From Mycolicibacterium mageritense (GTDB taxonomy: Bacteria > Actinomycetota > Actinomycetes > Mycobacteriales > Mycobacteriaceae): a stretch of 64,000 bases of DNA. The translations under genes were made by a program, and so were the position numbers. The DNA is taken from positions 2,914,001 to 2,978,000 of the forward strand of contig NZ_AP022567.1 in assembly GCF_010727475.1 (NCBI RefSeq), read 5' to 3'. Under the pieces are notes generated by a model. The model saw nothing but the letters and a program-made list of their open reading frames with translations, was not told where the DNA came from and ran no database searches. The stretch's first letter is position 1; each line of letters starts with the position of its first letter. Below are positions 40,481-49,611 of the stretch, piece by piece.

Positions 40481-40921
40481 GTGCAGCACTGGGTACCGCC
40501 GGCCGGAGTGGCCATCGTGGCGTTTGCTGCATTGTCGGTTACCGGGTGCGGTGCCGGCGAAGACATGATGGCGCCACTGGCCATGTCCACCTCGCAGATC
40601 AACGACACCGACGCGCAGTCCGGTGAGCTGTCCGACTACCCGGACCAGCCCGTGATCACCGAACAGCAGCGCGGTTATCTCGACGCGCTCAAGGCCGCGG
40701 GCGTGACGCCGTCGAGCGATCTGCACGCGCTGTCGATCGGTTCTTACGTCTGCCAGGCGCGCGCCGCGAGGCAGAATGACCAGGCAGTGTGGGATTTCGT
40801 GTTGCCGCTCGTACGCAGCGACGTACGGGCCGCGCATTCCAGCGAGGACATCCCGTTGACCGGCGAGGTCAACGAGGTCACCTCGGATTACATCCGCATC
40901 GCCACCGAGCGGCTCTGCTAG
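40481..40921 (+). CDS. DUF732-type lipoprotein
   Basis: The 146-residue protein starts with a hydrophobic signal ending in a lipobox (LSVTGCGAG, Cys23) followed by a flexible segment, then a DUF732-like helical domain: GYLDALKAAGVTPSSDLHAL, SIGSYVCQARAARQND and YIRIATERLC. Two Cys in that domain probably form a disulfide, as in other mycobacterial DUF732 proteins. It would be anchored in the outer leaflet of the plasma membrane. Function unknown. GTG start with GGAGG very close upstream (short spacing). It lies between mpt51 and culp6, same strand. Confidence 0.75.
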   Translation: MQHWVPPAGVAIVAFAALSVTGCGAGEDMMAPLAMSTSQINDTDAQSGELSDYPDQPVITEQQRGYLDALKAAGVTPSSDLHALSIGSYVCQARAARQNDQAVWDFVLPLVRSDVRAAHSSEDIPLTGEVNEVTSDYIRIATERLC

Positions 40922-40987
40922 TCGGCATGACCGCGCCGCGGGGAGCGCGACCCAACACGTGCGCACGCGAGGAAGCAAAGGAAGTAA

Positions 40988-42001
40988 ATGGCAAAGAACG
41001 CTCGCCGTAAGCGGCACCGCATCCTGGCCCTGATCGCAGCTGGGGCCATGACGCTTGTCGTGGTGCTGGTCGTGGCCATCGTGGTGATCATCATGCGGCG
41101 TCCTGAGACGCCGTCGGCGCCGCCGTCCGCTCAGCCACCGGCCGGGCAGCCGGGCGGCGTGCCGTCGACGGGCAAGCCGCGGCCCGAGTTCCAGTCCGCC
41201 GACTGTCCCGACGTGCAGCTGCTCTCGATCCCCGGTACCTGGGAGTCCTCGGTGCGCCAGGATCCCTTCAACCCGACGGAGTTCCCGCTCGCCCTGCTGC
41301 TCAATGTGACCAACCCGCTGCGCGCGCAGTTCGACAACTCCCGGCTCGAGATCTACACCGTCCCCTACACCGCGCAGTTCCACAATCCGTTCGCCGCCGA
41401 CAAGCAGATGTCGTACAACGACAGCCGCGCGGAAGGGAAACGTGCTGCGGTGCAGGCGTTGACGGACATGAACAACCGGTGCCCGCTGACCAGTTACGTG
41501 ATCGTCGGGTTCTCGCAGGGCGCGGTGATCGGCGGGGACATCGCAAGCGACATCGGCAACGGCCGCGGGCCGGTGGACCAGGATCTGGTTCTCGGCGTCA
41601 CGCTGATCGCCGACGGCCGCCGCCAGGACGGCGTGGGGCAGAACCTGCCGTCGAACCCGCCGGGGCAGGGCGCCGAGATCACGTTGCACGAGGTGCCGAT
41701 GCTCTCGGCACTCGGGCTTTCCATGACGGGCCCCCGGGCCGGCGGCTTCGGCGCGCTCAACGACCGCACCAACCAGATCTGCGGCCTGGGCGACCTGATC
41801 TGTTCGGCGCCGCAGGAGGCGTTCTCGATCACCAACCTGCCGCAGACCCTGGACACCCTGCTCGGCAGTACGGCGGGCCCGGTGCACGCGCTGTACAACA
41901 CGCCGCAGTTCTGGTCGCTCAACGGGCAGACGGCCACGCAGTGGACGCTGGCCTGGGCGCAGAACCTCATCGAGAACGCGCCGCATCCGAAACACGGATA
42001 A
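40988..42001 (+). CDS. culp6: Culp6, cutinase-like lipase/thioesterase (Rv3802c-like)
   Basis: The 337-residue protein is anchored by an N-terminal helix (ALIAAGAMTLVVVLVVAIVV) after a basic start. The outer domain is a cutinase fold with the nucleophile Ser176 in YVIVGFSQGAVIGG, the acidic region near CGLGDLICS, and disulfide cysteines (Cys73, Cys165). It corresponds to Rv3802c, which has phospholipase A and thioesterase activity, is essential in M. tuberculosis and lies beside the mycolic condensation genes; it may release or remodel mycolates. ATG with AAGGAAG upstream. A 250-base gap separates it from fadD32. Confidence 0.92.
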   Translation: MAKNARRKRHRILALIAAGAMTLVVVLVVAIVVIIMRRPETPSAPPSAQPPAGQPGGVPSTGKPRPEFQSADCPDVQLLSIPGTWESSVRQDPFNPTEFPLALLLNVTNPLRAQFDNSRLEIYTVPYTAQFHNPFAADKQMSYNDSRAEGKRAAVQALTDMNNRCPLTSYVIVGFSQGAVIGGDIASDIGNGRGPVDQDLVLGVTLIADGRRQDGVGQNLPSNPPGQGAEITLHEVPMLSALGLSMTGPRAGGFGALNDRTNQICGLGDLICSAPQEAFSITNLPQTLDTLLGSTAGPVHALYNTPQFWSLNGQTATQWTLAWAQNLIENAPHPKHG

Positions 42002-42250
42002 CAGTTCGGCCACGAGCGCGCCGGATTTGGCCGAGGGAAACTAGTTCCCTTAACATTAAGAGAAAAGTAAGAGCACCGCGCAAGATAATTCCGGGTGCAC
42101 GTGGAGGGCGCCGGCCGACATGTCGGTTTGCGTGCTCCACCCCGGTACGATCCTTGGGGTTTTGGGGTTCGTGCGGCCGTCGAGTGGCTGTGACGCACCG
42201 CGAATGACGTGCGACAACGCGACGAGTGCGGCTCTGACAGGAGAAGAGAT
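42002..42250. promoter_or_regulatory. Promoter region of the fadD32-pks13-accD4 operon
   Basis: The 249-base gap has an AT-rich block near 42040-42070 and no gene. It should carry the promoter of the mycolate-condensation operon, which in M. tuberculosis is controlled in part by MabR-like/FASII-related regulators; no such operator was recognised here. Confidence 0.4.
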
Positions 42251-44143
42251 ATGCCGTTCCACAATCCGTTCATCAAGGACGGACAGATCAAGTTCCCGGA
42301 CGGCGCCAGCATTGTTGAGCACGTTGAGCGCTGGGCCAAGGTACGTGGGGACAAGCTCGCGTACCGATTCCTCGACTTCTCCACCGAGCGGGACGGCGTC
42401 GCCCGCGACCTGACCTGGTCGCAGTTCAGCGCCCGCAACAAGGCCGTCGCCGCGCGGCTGCAGCAGGTCACCCAGCCGGGCGACCGCGTCGCGATCCTGT
42501 GCCCCCAGAACCTCGACTACCTGGTCGCGTTCTTCGGTGCGCTCTACGCGGGCCGCATCGCGGTGCCGCTGTTCGATCCGTCGGAGCCCGGGCACGTCGG
42601 CCGCCTGCACGCGGTGCTGGACAACTGCCATCCGTCGGCGATCCTGACCACCACCGAGGCCGCCGAAGGCGTTCGTAAGTTCTTCCGCAGCAGGCCCGCC
42701 AACCAGCGGCCCCGCGTCATCGCGGTCGACGCGGTGCCCGACGACGTCGCGGCCACCTGGGCCAAGCCGGATCAGCCCGACGAGACCACCATCGCGTACC
42801 TGCAGTACACGTCCGGGTCGACGCGTATCCCGACGGGCGTGCAGATCACGCACCTCAACCTGGCCACCAACGTCGTCCAGGTGATCGAGGCACTCGAAGG
42901 CGAAGAGGGCGACCGCGGCCTGTCCTGGCTGCCGTTCTTCCACGACATGGGCCTGATCACGGCGCTGCTCGCGCCCATGATCGGCCACTACTTCACGTTC
43001 ATGACGCCTGCCGCGTTCGTGCGTCGCCCGGAACGCTGGATCCGCGAGCTCGCACGCAAAGAGGGCGACACGGGCGGCACCATCTCGGTGGCCCCGAACT
43101 TCGCGTTCGACCATGCGGCGGCCCGCGGTGTGCCCAAGGAAGGCTCGGCGCCGCTGGACATGTCCAACGTCAAGGCCGTGCTGAACGGCAGCGAGCCGAT
43201 CTCGGCCGCCACCGTGCGCCGGTTCAACGAGGCGTTCGGTCCGTTCGGCTTCCCGCCCAAGGCCATCAAGCCGTCCTACGGCCTCGCCGAGGCCACGCTG
43301 TTCGTGTCGACCACGCCGTCGGCCGAGGAGCCCAAGATCATCACGGTGGACCGCGACCAGCTCAACAGCGGCCGCATCGTCGAGGTGCCCGAGGATTCGC
43401 CCAAGGCTGTCGCGCAGGCCTCGGCGGGCAAGGTCGGCATCGCGGAATGGGCCGTGATCGTCGACGCCGAGAGCGCGACCGAACTGCCCGACGGCCAGGT
43501 CGGTGAGATCTGGATCAGCGGCCAGAACATGGGCACGGGTTACTGGGGCAAGACCGAGGAATCCCGCGAGACTTTCCAGAACACGCTCAAGTCGCGGACC
43601 AACCCGTCGCACGCCGAGGGCGCCGCCGACGACGCGACCTGGGTGCGCACGGGTGACTACGGCGCGTTCTACGACGGCGACCTCTACATCACGGGCCGCG
43701 TCAAGGATCTGGTGATCATCGACGGCCGCAACCATTACCCGCAGGATCTGGAGTACTCCGCACAGGAATCCAGCAAGGCCCTGCGCACCGGGTACGTCGC
43801 GGCGTTCTCGGTGCCCGCGAACCAGCTGCCCGACGAGGTCTTCGAGAACGCCCACTCCGGGCTCAAGCGCGATCCCGACGACACCTCCGAGCAGCTCGTG
43901 ATCGTCGCCGAGCGCGCGCCCGGTGCACACAAGCTCGAGGTCGGGCCGATCTCCGACGACATCCGCGCCGCCATCGCGGTGCGCCACGGTGTCACGGTGC
44001 GCGACGTGCTGCTGACCGCGGCAGGCGCGATCCCACGTACCTCCAGCGGCAAGATCGGCCGCCGGGCCTGCCGCGCCGCGTACCTCGACGGCAGCCTGCG
44101 CAGCGGCAAGATCGCCAATGCGTTCCCCGACGAGACCGACTGA
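42251..44143 (+). CDS. fadD32: Long-chain fatty acyl-AMP ligase FadD32
   Basis: The 630-residue adenylating enzyme activates the meromycolic acid as acyl-AMP and loads it on Pks13's N-terminal ACP. The ATP motif is AYLQYTSGSTRIPTGV (about residues 181-196), the adenylation core has YGLAEATLFVSTTP, and the hinge/C-terminal region has the TGRVKDLVIIDGRNHYPQDL loop. The family-specific FAAL insertion region is present, fitting acyl-AMP rather than acyl-CoA ligase use. AGGAGA precedes the ATG at 42251; an upstream in-frame start at 42209 has none. Pks13 follows after about 60 bases. Confidence 0.96.
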   Translation: MPFHNPFIKDGQIKFPDGASIVEHVERWAKVRGDKLAYRFLDFSTERDGVARDLTWSQFSARNKAVAARLQQVTQPGDRVAILCPQNLDYLVAFFGALYAGRIAVPLFDPSEPGHVGRLHAVLDNCHPSAILTTTEAAEGVRKFFRSRPANQRPRVIAVDAVPDDVAATWAKPDQPDETTIAYLQYTSGSTRIPTGVQITHLNLATNVVQVIEALEGEEGDRGLSWLPFFHDMGLITALLAPMIGHYFTFMTPAAFVRRPERWIRELARKEGDTGGTISVAPNFAFDHAAARGVPKEGSAPLDMSNVKAVLNGSEPISAATVRRFNEAFGPFGFPPKAIKPSYGLAEATLFVSTTPSAEEPKIITVDRDQLNSGRIVEVPEDSPKAVAQASAGKVGIAEWAVIVDAESATELPDGQVGEIWISGQNMGTGYWGKTEESRETFQNTLKSRTNPSHAEGAADDATWVRTGDYGAFYDGDLYITGRVKDLVIIDGRNHYPQDLEYSAQESSKALRTGYVAAFSVPANQLPDEVFENAHSGLKRDPDDTSEQLVIVAERAPGAHKLEVGPISDDIRAAIAVRHGVTVRDVLLTAAGAIPRTSSGKIGRRACRAAYLDGSLRSGKIANAFPDETD

Positions 44144-44202
44144 TCTGACTTCAGACCCGTATCGCCGACCAGCGGGCCGGTCTAAGACGAAGGTGACTTG
44201 AA

Positions 44203-47200
44203 ATGGATGAAACACAGAACGATTCGAATCTTCCAGCGACCACCGAGTCTGCCGGCCAGCCGACCTCGCGTCCGGACCTGAGCGTTGCGGAGATGCGCGA
44301 GTGGCTGCGCAAGTGGGTTGCCAACGCCACGGGGCAGTCGCCGGACGCGATCGACGAGACCACGCCCATGGTCGAGCTGGGCCTCTCGTCGCGCGACGCG
44401 GTGGCCATGGCCAGCGACATCGAGGATCTGACCGGGGTCACGCTGACGGCCACGGTGGCGTTCCGCCACCCGACCATCGAATCGCTCGCGACCGTGATCA
44501 TCGAAGGCGAGCCCGAGCCAGAGTTCTCGGCCGACGACGAGGATTGGTCCCGCGAGCGTGACGTCGAGGACATCGCGATCGTCGGTGTGGCCACGCGTTT
44601 CCCGGGCGACATGAACACGCCCGACGAGATGTGGGCCGCGCTGCTCGAGGGCCGCGACGCCATCACCGACCTGCCCGAGGGCCGGTGGGAGGAGTTCCTC
44701 GACGAGCCGCGTATCGCCGAGCGGGTCGCCAAGGCCCGCACCCGCGGCGGCTATCTGAAGGACATCAAGGGTTTCGACTCGGAGTTCTTCGCACTGTCGA
44801 AGATGGAAGCCGACAACATCGACCCGCAGCAGCGCATGGCGCTCGAGCTGACCTGGGAAGCCTTGGAGCACGCCCGGATTCCGGCGTCGAGCCTGCGTGG
44901 CACGAGCGTCGCGGTGTACATCGGCAGCTCGACCAACGACTACAGCTTCATGGCGATGAGCGACCCGTCGGTCGCCCACCCGTACGCCATCACCGGAACC
45001 GCGAGTTCGATCATCGCCAACCGGGTTTCGTACTTCTACGACTTCCGCGGGCCGTCGGTCGCGGTCGACACCGCGTGCTCCAGCTCGCTGGTGGCAGCGC
45101 ACCAGGGCGTGCAGGCACTGCGCTCGGGTGAGGCCGACGTCGCGGTGGTCGGTGGCGTCAACGCACTCATCACGCCGCTCGTGACGGTCGGTTTCGACGA
45201 GGTCGGCGGCGTGCTGGCATCCGACGGGCGGATCAAGTCGTTCTCGTCGGATGCCGACGGCTACGCGCGCTCCGAGGGCGGCGGCATGCTCGTGCTCAAG
45301 CGTGTCTCGGACGCACGCCGCGACGGCGATCAGATTCTCGCGGTCATCGCCGGTAGCGCGATCAACCACGACGGCCGGTCCAACGGCCTGCTCGCGCCCA
45401 ACCCGGATGCGCAGGAAGCCGTGTTGCGCAAGGCCTACAAGGACGCCGGAATCGACCCGCGCACCGTCGACTACATCGAGGCCCACGGCACGGGCACCAT
45501 CCTGGGTGACCCGATCGAGGCCGACGCGCTCGGCCGCGTGGTCGGCCGCGGTCGCGCCGCGGACAAGCCCGCACTGCTAGGCGCGGTGAAATCCAATGTG
45601 GGACACCTGGAATCGGCTGCCGGCGCGGCCAGCCTGGCGAAGATGACGCTGGCGCTGGCCAACGACAAGCTGCCGCCGTCGATCAACTACGCGGGGCCCA
45701 ACCCGTACATCGACTTCGACAAGGAACACCTCAAGGTCAACGACACCGTCTCGGACTGGCCGCGCTACAGCGGGCACGCCATCGCGGGCGTGTCGGGCTT
45801 CGGCTTCGGTGGCGCCAACGCGCACCTGGTGCTGCGTGAGGTGCTGGCGACCGATCTGGTCGAGCCCGAGCCGGAACCTGAAGCCGCCGAGGACAAGTCG
45901 GCCTCCGACGATGCCAACGCGGTCTACGTGGGTGGTGTCCGGATGGACGAGTACGGCGAGTTTGTTCACGACGAGCCCGAGGCCGAGGAATACCCCGTCT
46001 ACGACGAGGCGACTCATGAGCTGCCCGGCCTGACCGACGAGGCCAAACGCCTGATCGAGGCCGCTCGTGCGGAGCTCGAAGCCGCCGAGGCCGCCGAGCC
46101 CACCAAGAAGCTTGTCCCGCTGGCCGTCTCGGCGTTCCTGACGTCGCGCAAGAAGGCCGCGGCGGCAGAGCTCGCGGATTGGATCGACAGCGAGGCGGGC
46201 CGCGCGTCGTCTCTTGAGGCCATCGGGCGTTCGCTGTCGCGGCGCAACCACGGCCGGTCCCGTGCGGTGGTGCTGGCGCACGACCACGACGAGGCGGTCA
46301 AGGGCCTGCGTGCGCTGGCCGAGGGCAAGCAGCATCCGAGCGTCATCACCGCCGATGGGCCCGTCACCAACGGACCGGTCTGGGTGCTCGCCGGATTCGG
46401 TGCGCAGCACCGCAAGATGGGCAAGAGCCTGTACCTGCGCGAGCCGGTCTTCGCGGAGTGGATCAACAAGGTCGACGCCCACATCCAGGATGAGCGCGGC
46501 TATTCGATCGTCGAGCTGATCCTCGACGACTCGATCGACTACACCAACGAGACCTGCGAATACCCCATCGAAGTGGTCCAGACGGTGATCTTCGCCATCC
46601 AGATCGCGCTCGGTGAATTCCTCAAGGCCCACGGTGCGAAACCTGGTGCGGTGGTTGGCCAGTCGCTCGGCGAAGCGGCTGCCGCCTACTTCTCCGGCGG
46701 CCTGAGCCTGGCCGACGCCACCCGGACCATCTGCTCGCGTGCCCACCTCATGGGTGAGGGCGAGGCGATGCTGTTCGGTGAGTACATCCGGCTCATGGCG
46801 CTCGTGGAGTACTCGGCCGACGAGATCAAGACGGTCTTCGCCGACTATCCGGGTCTCGAAGTGTGCGTGTACGCCGCCCCGACGCAGACCGTGATTGGTG
46901 GCCCGCCGGAGCAGATCGACGCGATCATCGCCCGGGCGGAATCGGAGGGCAAGTTCGCCCGCAAGCTGCAGACCAAGGGCGCCAGCCACACGCAGCAGAT
47001 GGACCCGCTGCTCGGTGAGCTGTCCGCTGAGATCCAGGGCATCGAACCGCACCCGCTGCAGACGGCGTACTACTCGACCGTCCACGAGGGCAAGCTGATC
47101 CGGGCCGGCGCCGAGCCTATCCACGATGTCGAGTACTGGAAGAAGGGGCTGCGGCACAGCGTCTACTTCACCCATGGCATCCGCAACGCCGTCGACAACG

Positions 47201-49611
47201 GTCACACCACGTTCCTGGAGCTCGCGCCGAATCCCGTGGCGCTCATGCAGGTCGGGCTGACGACGGCGACCGCAGGCCTGCACGACGCGCAGCTGATCCC
47301 GACCCTGGCGCGCAAGCAGGACGAGGTCGCGTCGATGACCACGGCCATGGCGCACCTGTACGTGCACGGGCATGACCTGGACTTCCGCACACTGTTCCCG
47401 CGGACATCGACAGGCCTGGCCGGGGCACTCGACTTCGCCGACATCCCGCCGACACGGTTCAAGCGCAAGCAGCACTGGCTCGACGCGCACTTCACGGGCG
47501 ACAGCTCGACTGTCATGCCCGGCAACCACGTCGCGACACCGGACGGCAAGCATGTCTGGGAGTTCGTGCCGAAGGGCGCGAGCGATCTCGCGGCTCTGGT
47601 GAAAGCGGCTGCCGCGCAGGTACTTCCGGATGCCAAGCTGACGGCGTACGAGCAACGTGCGGTGCCCGCCGAGGGGTCGCGACTGGTCACCACACTGACC
47701 CGGCACCCGGGCGGTGCCTCGGTTCAGGTGCACGCCAGGATCGACGAGTCGTTCACGCTCGTCTACGACGCCATCGTCACGCGCGGTGGCGCCACGACGG
47801 CGCTGCCGACCGCGGTGGGCGCAGGTGTTGTCGCCGAACAGGTCTCGGCTGCGCCGGCGGTGGTCGAAGAGCCCGAGGACGACGCCGAGATCCTGCAGGA
47901 TCACCTGACCCAGGGCGCAGGCATGGGGGCGGGCTTCGAGAAGTGGTCGCCGGAGTCCGGTGAGACCGTCGCGCAGCGCCTCGGCACGATCGTCGGCGCC
48001 GCAATGGGTTACGAGCCCGAGGATCTCCCGTGGGAGGTGCCGCTGATCGAGCTGGGCCTCGACTCGCTCATGGCGGTGCGGATCAAGAACCGCGTCGAGT
48101 ACGACTTCGACCTCCCGCCCATCCAGCTGACCGCGGTGCGGGACGCCAACCTGTACAACGTCGAAGAGCTCATCAAGTACGCGATCGAGCACCGCGACGA
48201 GGTCGATCAGCTCGCCGAGGCCCAGAAGGGCAAGACCGCCGAGGAGATCGCGGCCGAGCAGGCCGAGCTGCTCGGGGGCGCGTCGAGTGTTGCCGAGGTC
48301 GAGGCCAAGCTGGCCGAGGTGGGACACCCGTTGGCCGACAAGGCGGACGAGACAGACGTCACCGCAGGTCTGGAGATTCCACCCCCGCCCACCGATCCCA
48401 GCGGACCGGCCGTTCCGCCCCCGCCCACCGATCCGTCCGGGCCCTCCGGCCCCAGCAAGGCCACCGCGGCCGCGGCTGCCGCCAAGGTGCTCACGCAGGA
48501 AGCGGTGACCGAGGCGCTTGGCGCCGACGTGCCCCCGCGTGATGCGGCCGAACGCGTCACGTTCGCGACGTGGGCGATCGTCACCGGCAAGTCGCCGGGC
48601 GGCATCTTCAACGAGCTGCCTGCCATCGACGAGGCCACCGCGACCAAGCTGTCCGAGCGGCTCTCAGAACGGGCCGAGGGCACGGTGACGGTGGAGCAGG
48701 TGCGCTCGGCCAAGACCATCGAGGCGCTGGCCACGATCGTCCGCGACCAGCTCGAGGAAGGTGTGGTCGACGGGTTCGTGCGCACGTTGCGGGCTGCCCC
48801 GGAAAGCCCGGCAGGCGGTTCCGCAAAAATTCCGCTGTTCGTGTTCCACCCGGCCGGTGGGTCGACGGTGGTGTACGAGCCGCTCATGAAGCGCCTGCCG
48901 GCGGACACCCCGATCTACGGCATCGAGCGCGTCGAGGGCTCGATCGAAGAGCGCGCGGCCGAGTACGTGCCCAAGCTGCTTGAGCTGCACAAGGGCCCGT
49001 TCGTGCTGGCGGGCTGGTCGCTCGGCGGTGCCCTGGCCTACGCGTGTGCGATCGGGCTCAGGCAGGCCGGCGCCGACGTGCGCTTCGTCGGATTGATCGA
49101 CTGCGTCCGGCCGGGCGAGCCGATCGACCAGTCCAAGGAGGGCATGCGGGCCCGGTGGGATCGCTACGCGCGGTTCGCCGAGCGCACCTTCAACGTCGAG
49201 ATTCCCGAGATCCCGTACGAGGAGCTCGAAAAGCTCGACGACGAGGGCCAGGTGAAGTTCGTGCTCGACGTCATCAAGGAGAGCGGCGTGCAGATCCCCG
49301 GCGGGATCATCGAGCACCAGCGCACGTCGTATCTGGACCAGCGCGCCCTGGACACCATCGAGGTCCAGCCCTTCGACGGACACGTCACGCTGTACATGGC
49401 CGACCGTTACCACGATGACGCGATCGTGTTCGAGCCCGCGTACGCGACTCGTAAGCCCGACGGTGGTTGGGGCGAGTTCGTCAAGGATCTCGAGGTCGTG
49501 CCCATCGGGGGTGAGCACATCCAGGCCATCGACGAGCCGTACATTGCCAAAGTGGGTGCGCACATGAGCGAGGCGCTCAACCGTATCGAAGCCGAGAGCG
49601 AGAGCAAGTGA
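44203..49611 (+). CDS. pks13: Polyketide synthase Pks13, mycolic acid condensase
   Basis: The 1802-residue enzyme condenses the meromycolyl chain with a carboxylated C22-26 chain. Domain order: N-terminal ACP with its phosphopantetheine Ser63 (ELGLSSRDAV); ketosynthase with Cys292 in VDTACSSS and His428/His468; acyltransferase with Ser821 in VVGQSLGEAA; second ACP with Ser1288 in LGLDSLMAV; a Pro-rich linker near 1390-1420; thioesterase with Ser1606 in AGWSLGG and His1772 in GGEHIQ. There is no reductive domain; reduction is by a separate enzyme. It is a drug target (thioesterase inhibitors). Ends overlapping the accD4 GTG start. All catalytic residues intact. Confidence 0.97.
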   Translation: MDETQNDSNLPATTESAGQPTSRPDLSVAEMREWLRKWVANATGQSPDAIDETTPMVELGLSSRDAVAMASDIEDLTGVTLTATVAFRHPTIESLATVIIEGEPEPEFSADDEDWSRERDVEDIAIVGVATRFPGDMNTPDEMWAALLEGRDAITDLPEGRWEEFLDEPRIAERVAKARTRGGYLKDIKGFDSEFFALSKMEADNIDPQQRMALELTWEALEHARIPASSLRGTSVAVYIGSSTNDYSFMAMSDPSVAHPYAITGTASSIIANRVSYFYDFRGPSVAVDTACSSSLVAAHQGVQALRSGEADVAVVGGVNALITPLVTVGFDEVGGVLASDGRIKSFSSDADGYARSEGGGMLVLKRVSDARRDGDQILAVIAGSAINHDGRSNGLLAPNPDAQEAVLRKAYKDAGIDPRTVDYIEAHGTGTILGDPIEADALGRVVGRGRAADKPALLGAVKSNVGHLESAAGAASLAKMTLALANDKLPPSINYAGPNPYIDFDKEHLKVNDTVSDWPRYSGHAIAGVSGFGFGGANAHLVLREVLATDLVEPEPEPEAAEDKSASDDANAVYVGGVRMDEYGEFVHDEPEAEEYPVYDEATHELPGLTDEAKRLIEAARAELEAAEAAEPTKKLVPLAVSAFLTSRKKAAAAELADWIDSEAGRASSLEAIGRSLSRRNHGRSRAVVLAHDHDEAVKGLRALAEGKQHPSVITADGPVTNGPVWVLAGFGAQHRKMGKSLYLREPVFAEWINKVDAHIQDERGYSIVELILDDSIDYTNETCEYPIEVVQTVIFAIQIALGEFLKAHGAKPGAVVGQSLGEAAAAYFSGGLSLADATRTICSRAHLMGEGEAMLFGEYIRLMALVEYSADEIKTVFADYPGLEVCVYAAPTQTVIGGPPEQIDAIIARAESEGKFARKLQTKGASHTQQMDPLLGELSAEIQGIEPHPLQTAYYSTVHEGKLIRAGAEPIHDVEYWKKGLRHSVYFTHGIRNAVDNGHTTFLELAPNPVALMQVGLTTATAGLHDAQLIPTLARKQDEVASMTTAMAHLYVHGHDLDFRTLFPRTSTGLAGALDFADIPPTRFKRKQHWLDAHFTGDSSTVMPGNHVATPDGKHVWEFVPKGASDLAALVKAAAAQVLPDAKLTAYEQRAVPAEGSRLVTTLTRHPGGASVQVHARIDESFTLVYDAIVTRGGATTALPTAVGAGVVAEQVSAAPAVVEEPEDDAEILQDHLTQGAGMGAGFEKWSPESGETVAQRLGTIVGAAMGYEPEDLPWEVPLIELGLDSLMAVRIKNRVEYDFDLPPIQLTAVRDANLYNVEELIKYAIEHRDEVDQLAEAQKGKTAEEIAAEQAELLGGASSVAEVEAKLAEVGHPLADKADETDVTAGLEIPPPPTDPSGPAVPPPPTDPSGPSGPSKATAAAAAAKVLTQEAVTEALGADVPPRDAAERVTFATWAIVTGKSPGGIFNELPAIDEATATKLSERLSERAEGTVTVEQVRSAKTIEALATIVRDQLEEGVVDGFVRTLRAAPESPAGGSAKIPLFVFHPAGGSTVVYEPLMKRLPADTPIYGIERVEGSIEERAAEYVPKLLELHKGPFVLAGWSLGGALAYACAIGLRQAGADVRFVGLIDCVRPGEPIDQSKEGMRARWDRYARFAERTFNVEIPEIPYEELEKLDDEGQVKFVLDVIKESGVQIPGGIIEHQRTSYLDQRALDTIEVQPFDGHVTLYMADRYHDDAIVFEPAYATRKPDGGWGEFVKDLEVVPIGGEHIQAIDEPYIAKVGAHMSEALNRIEAESESK

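Noticed and set aside
38249..42013. Minus-strand open frame of more than 1,200 codons opposite fbpA, mpt51, the lipoprotein and culp6
   Set aside because: It is the antisense shadow of four recognised genes, Arg/His-rich with no family features, as expected in GC-rich DNA.
45577..48327. Long minus-strand open frame inside pks13
   Set aside because: Shadow of pks13; no ribosome site or domain.
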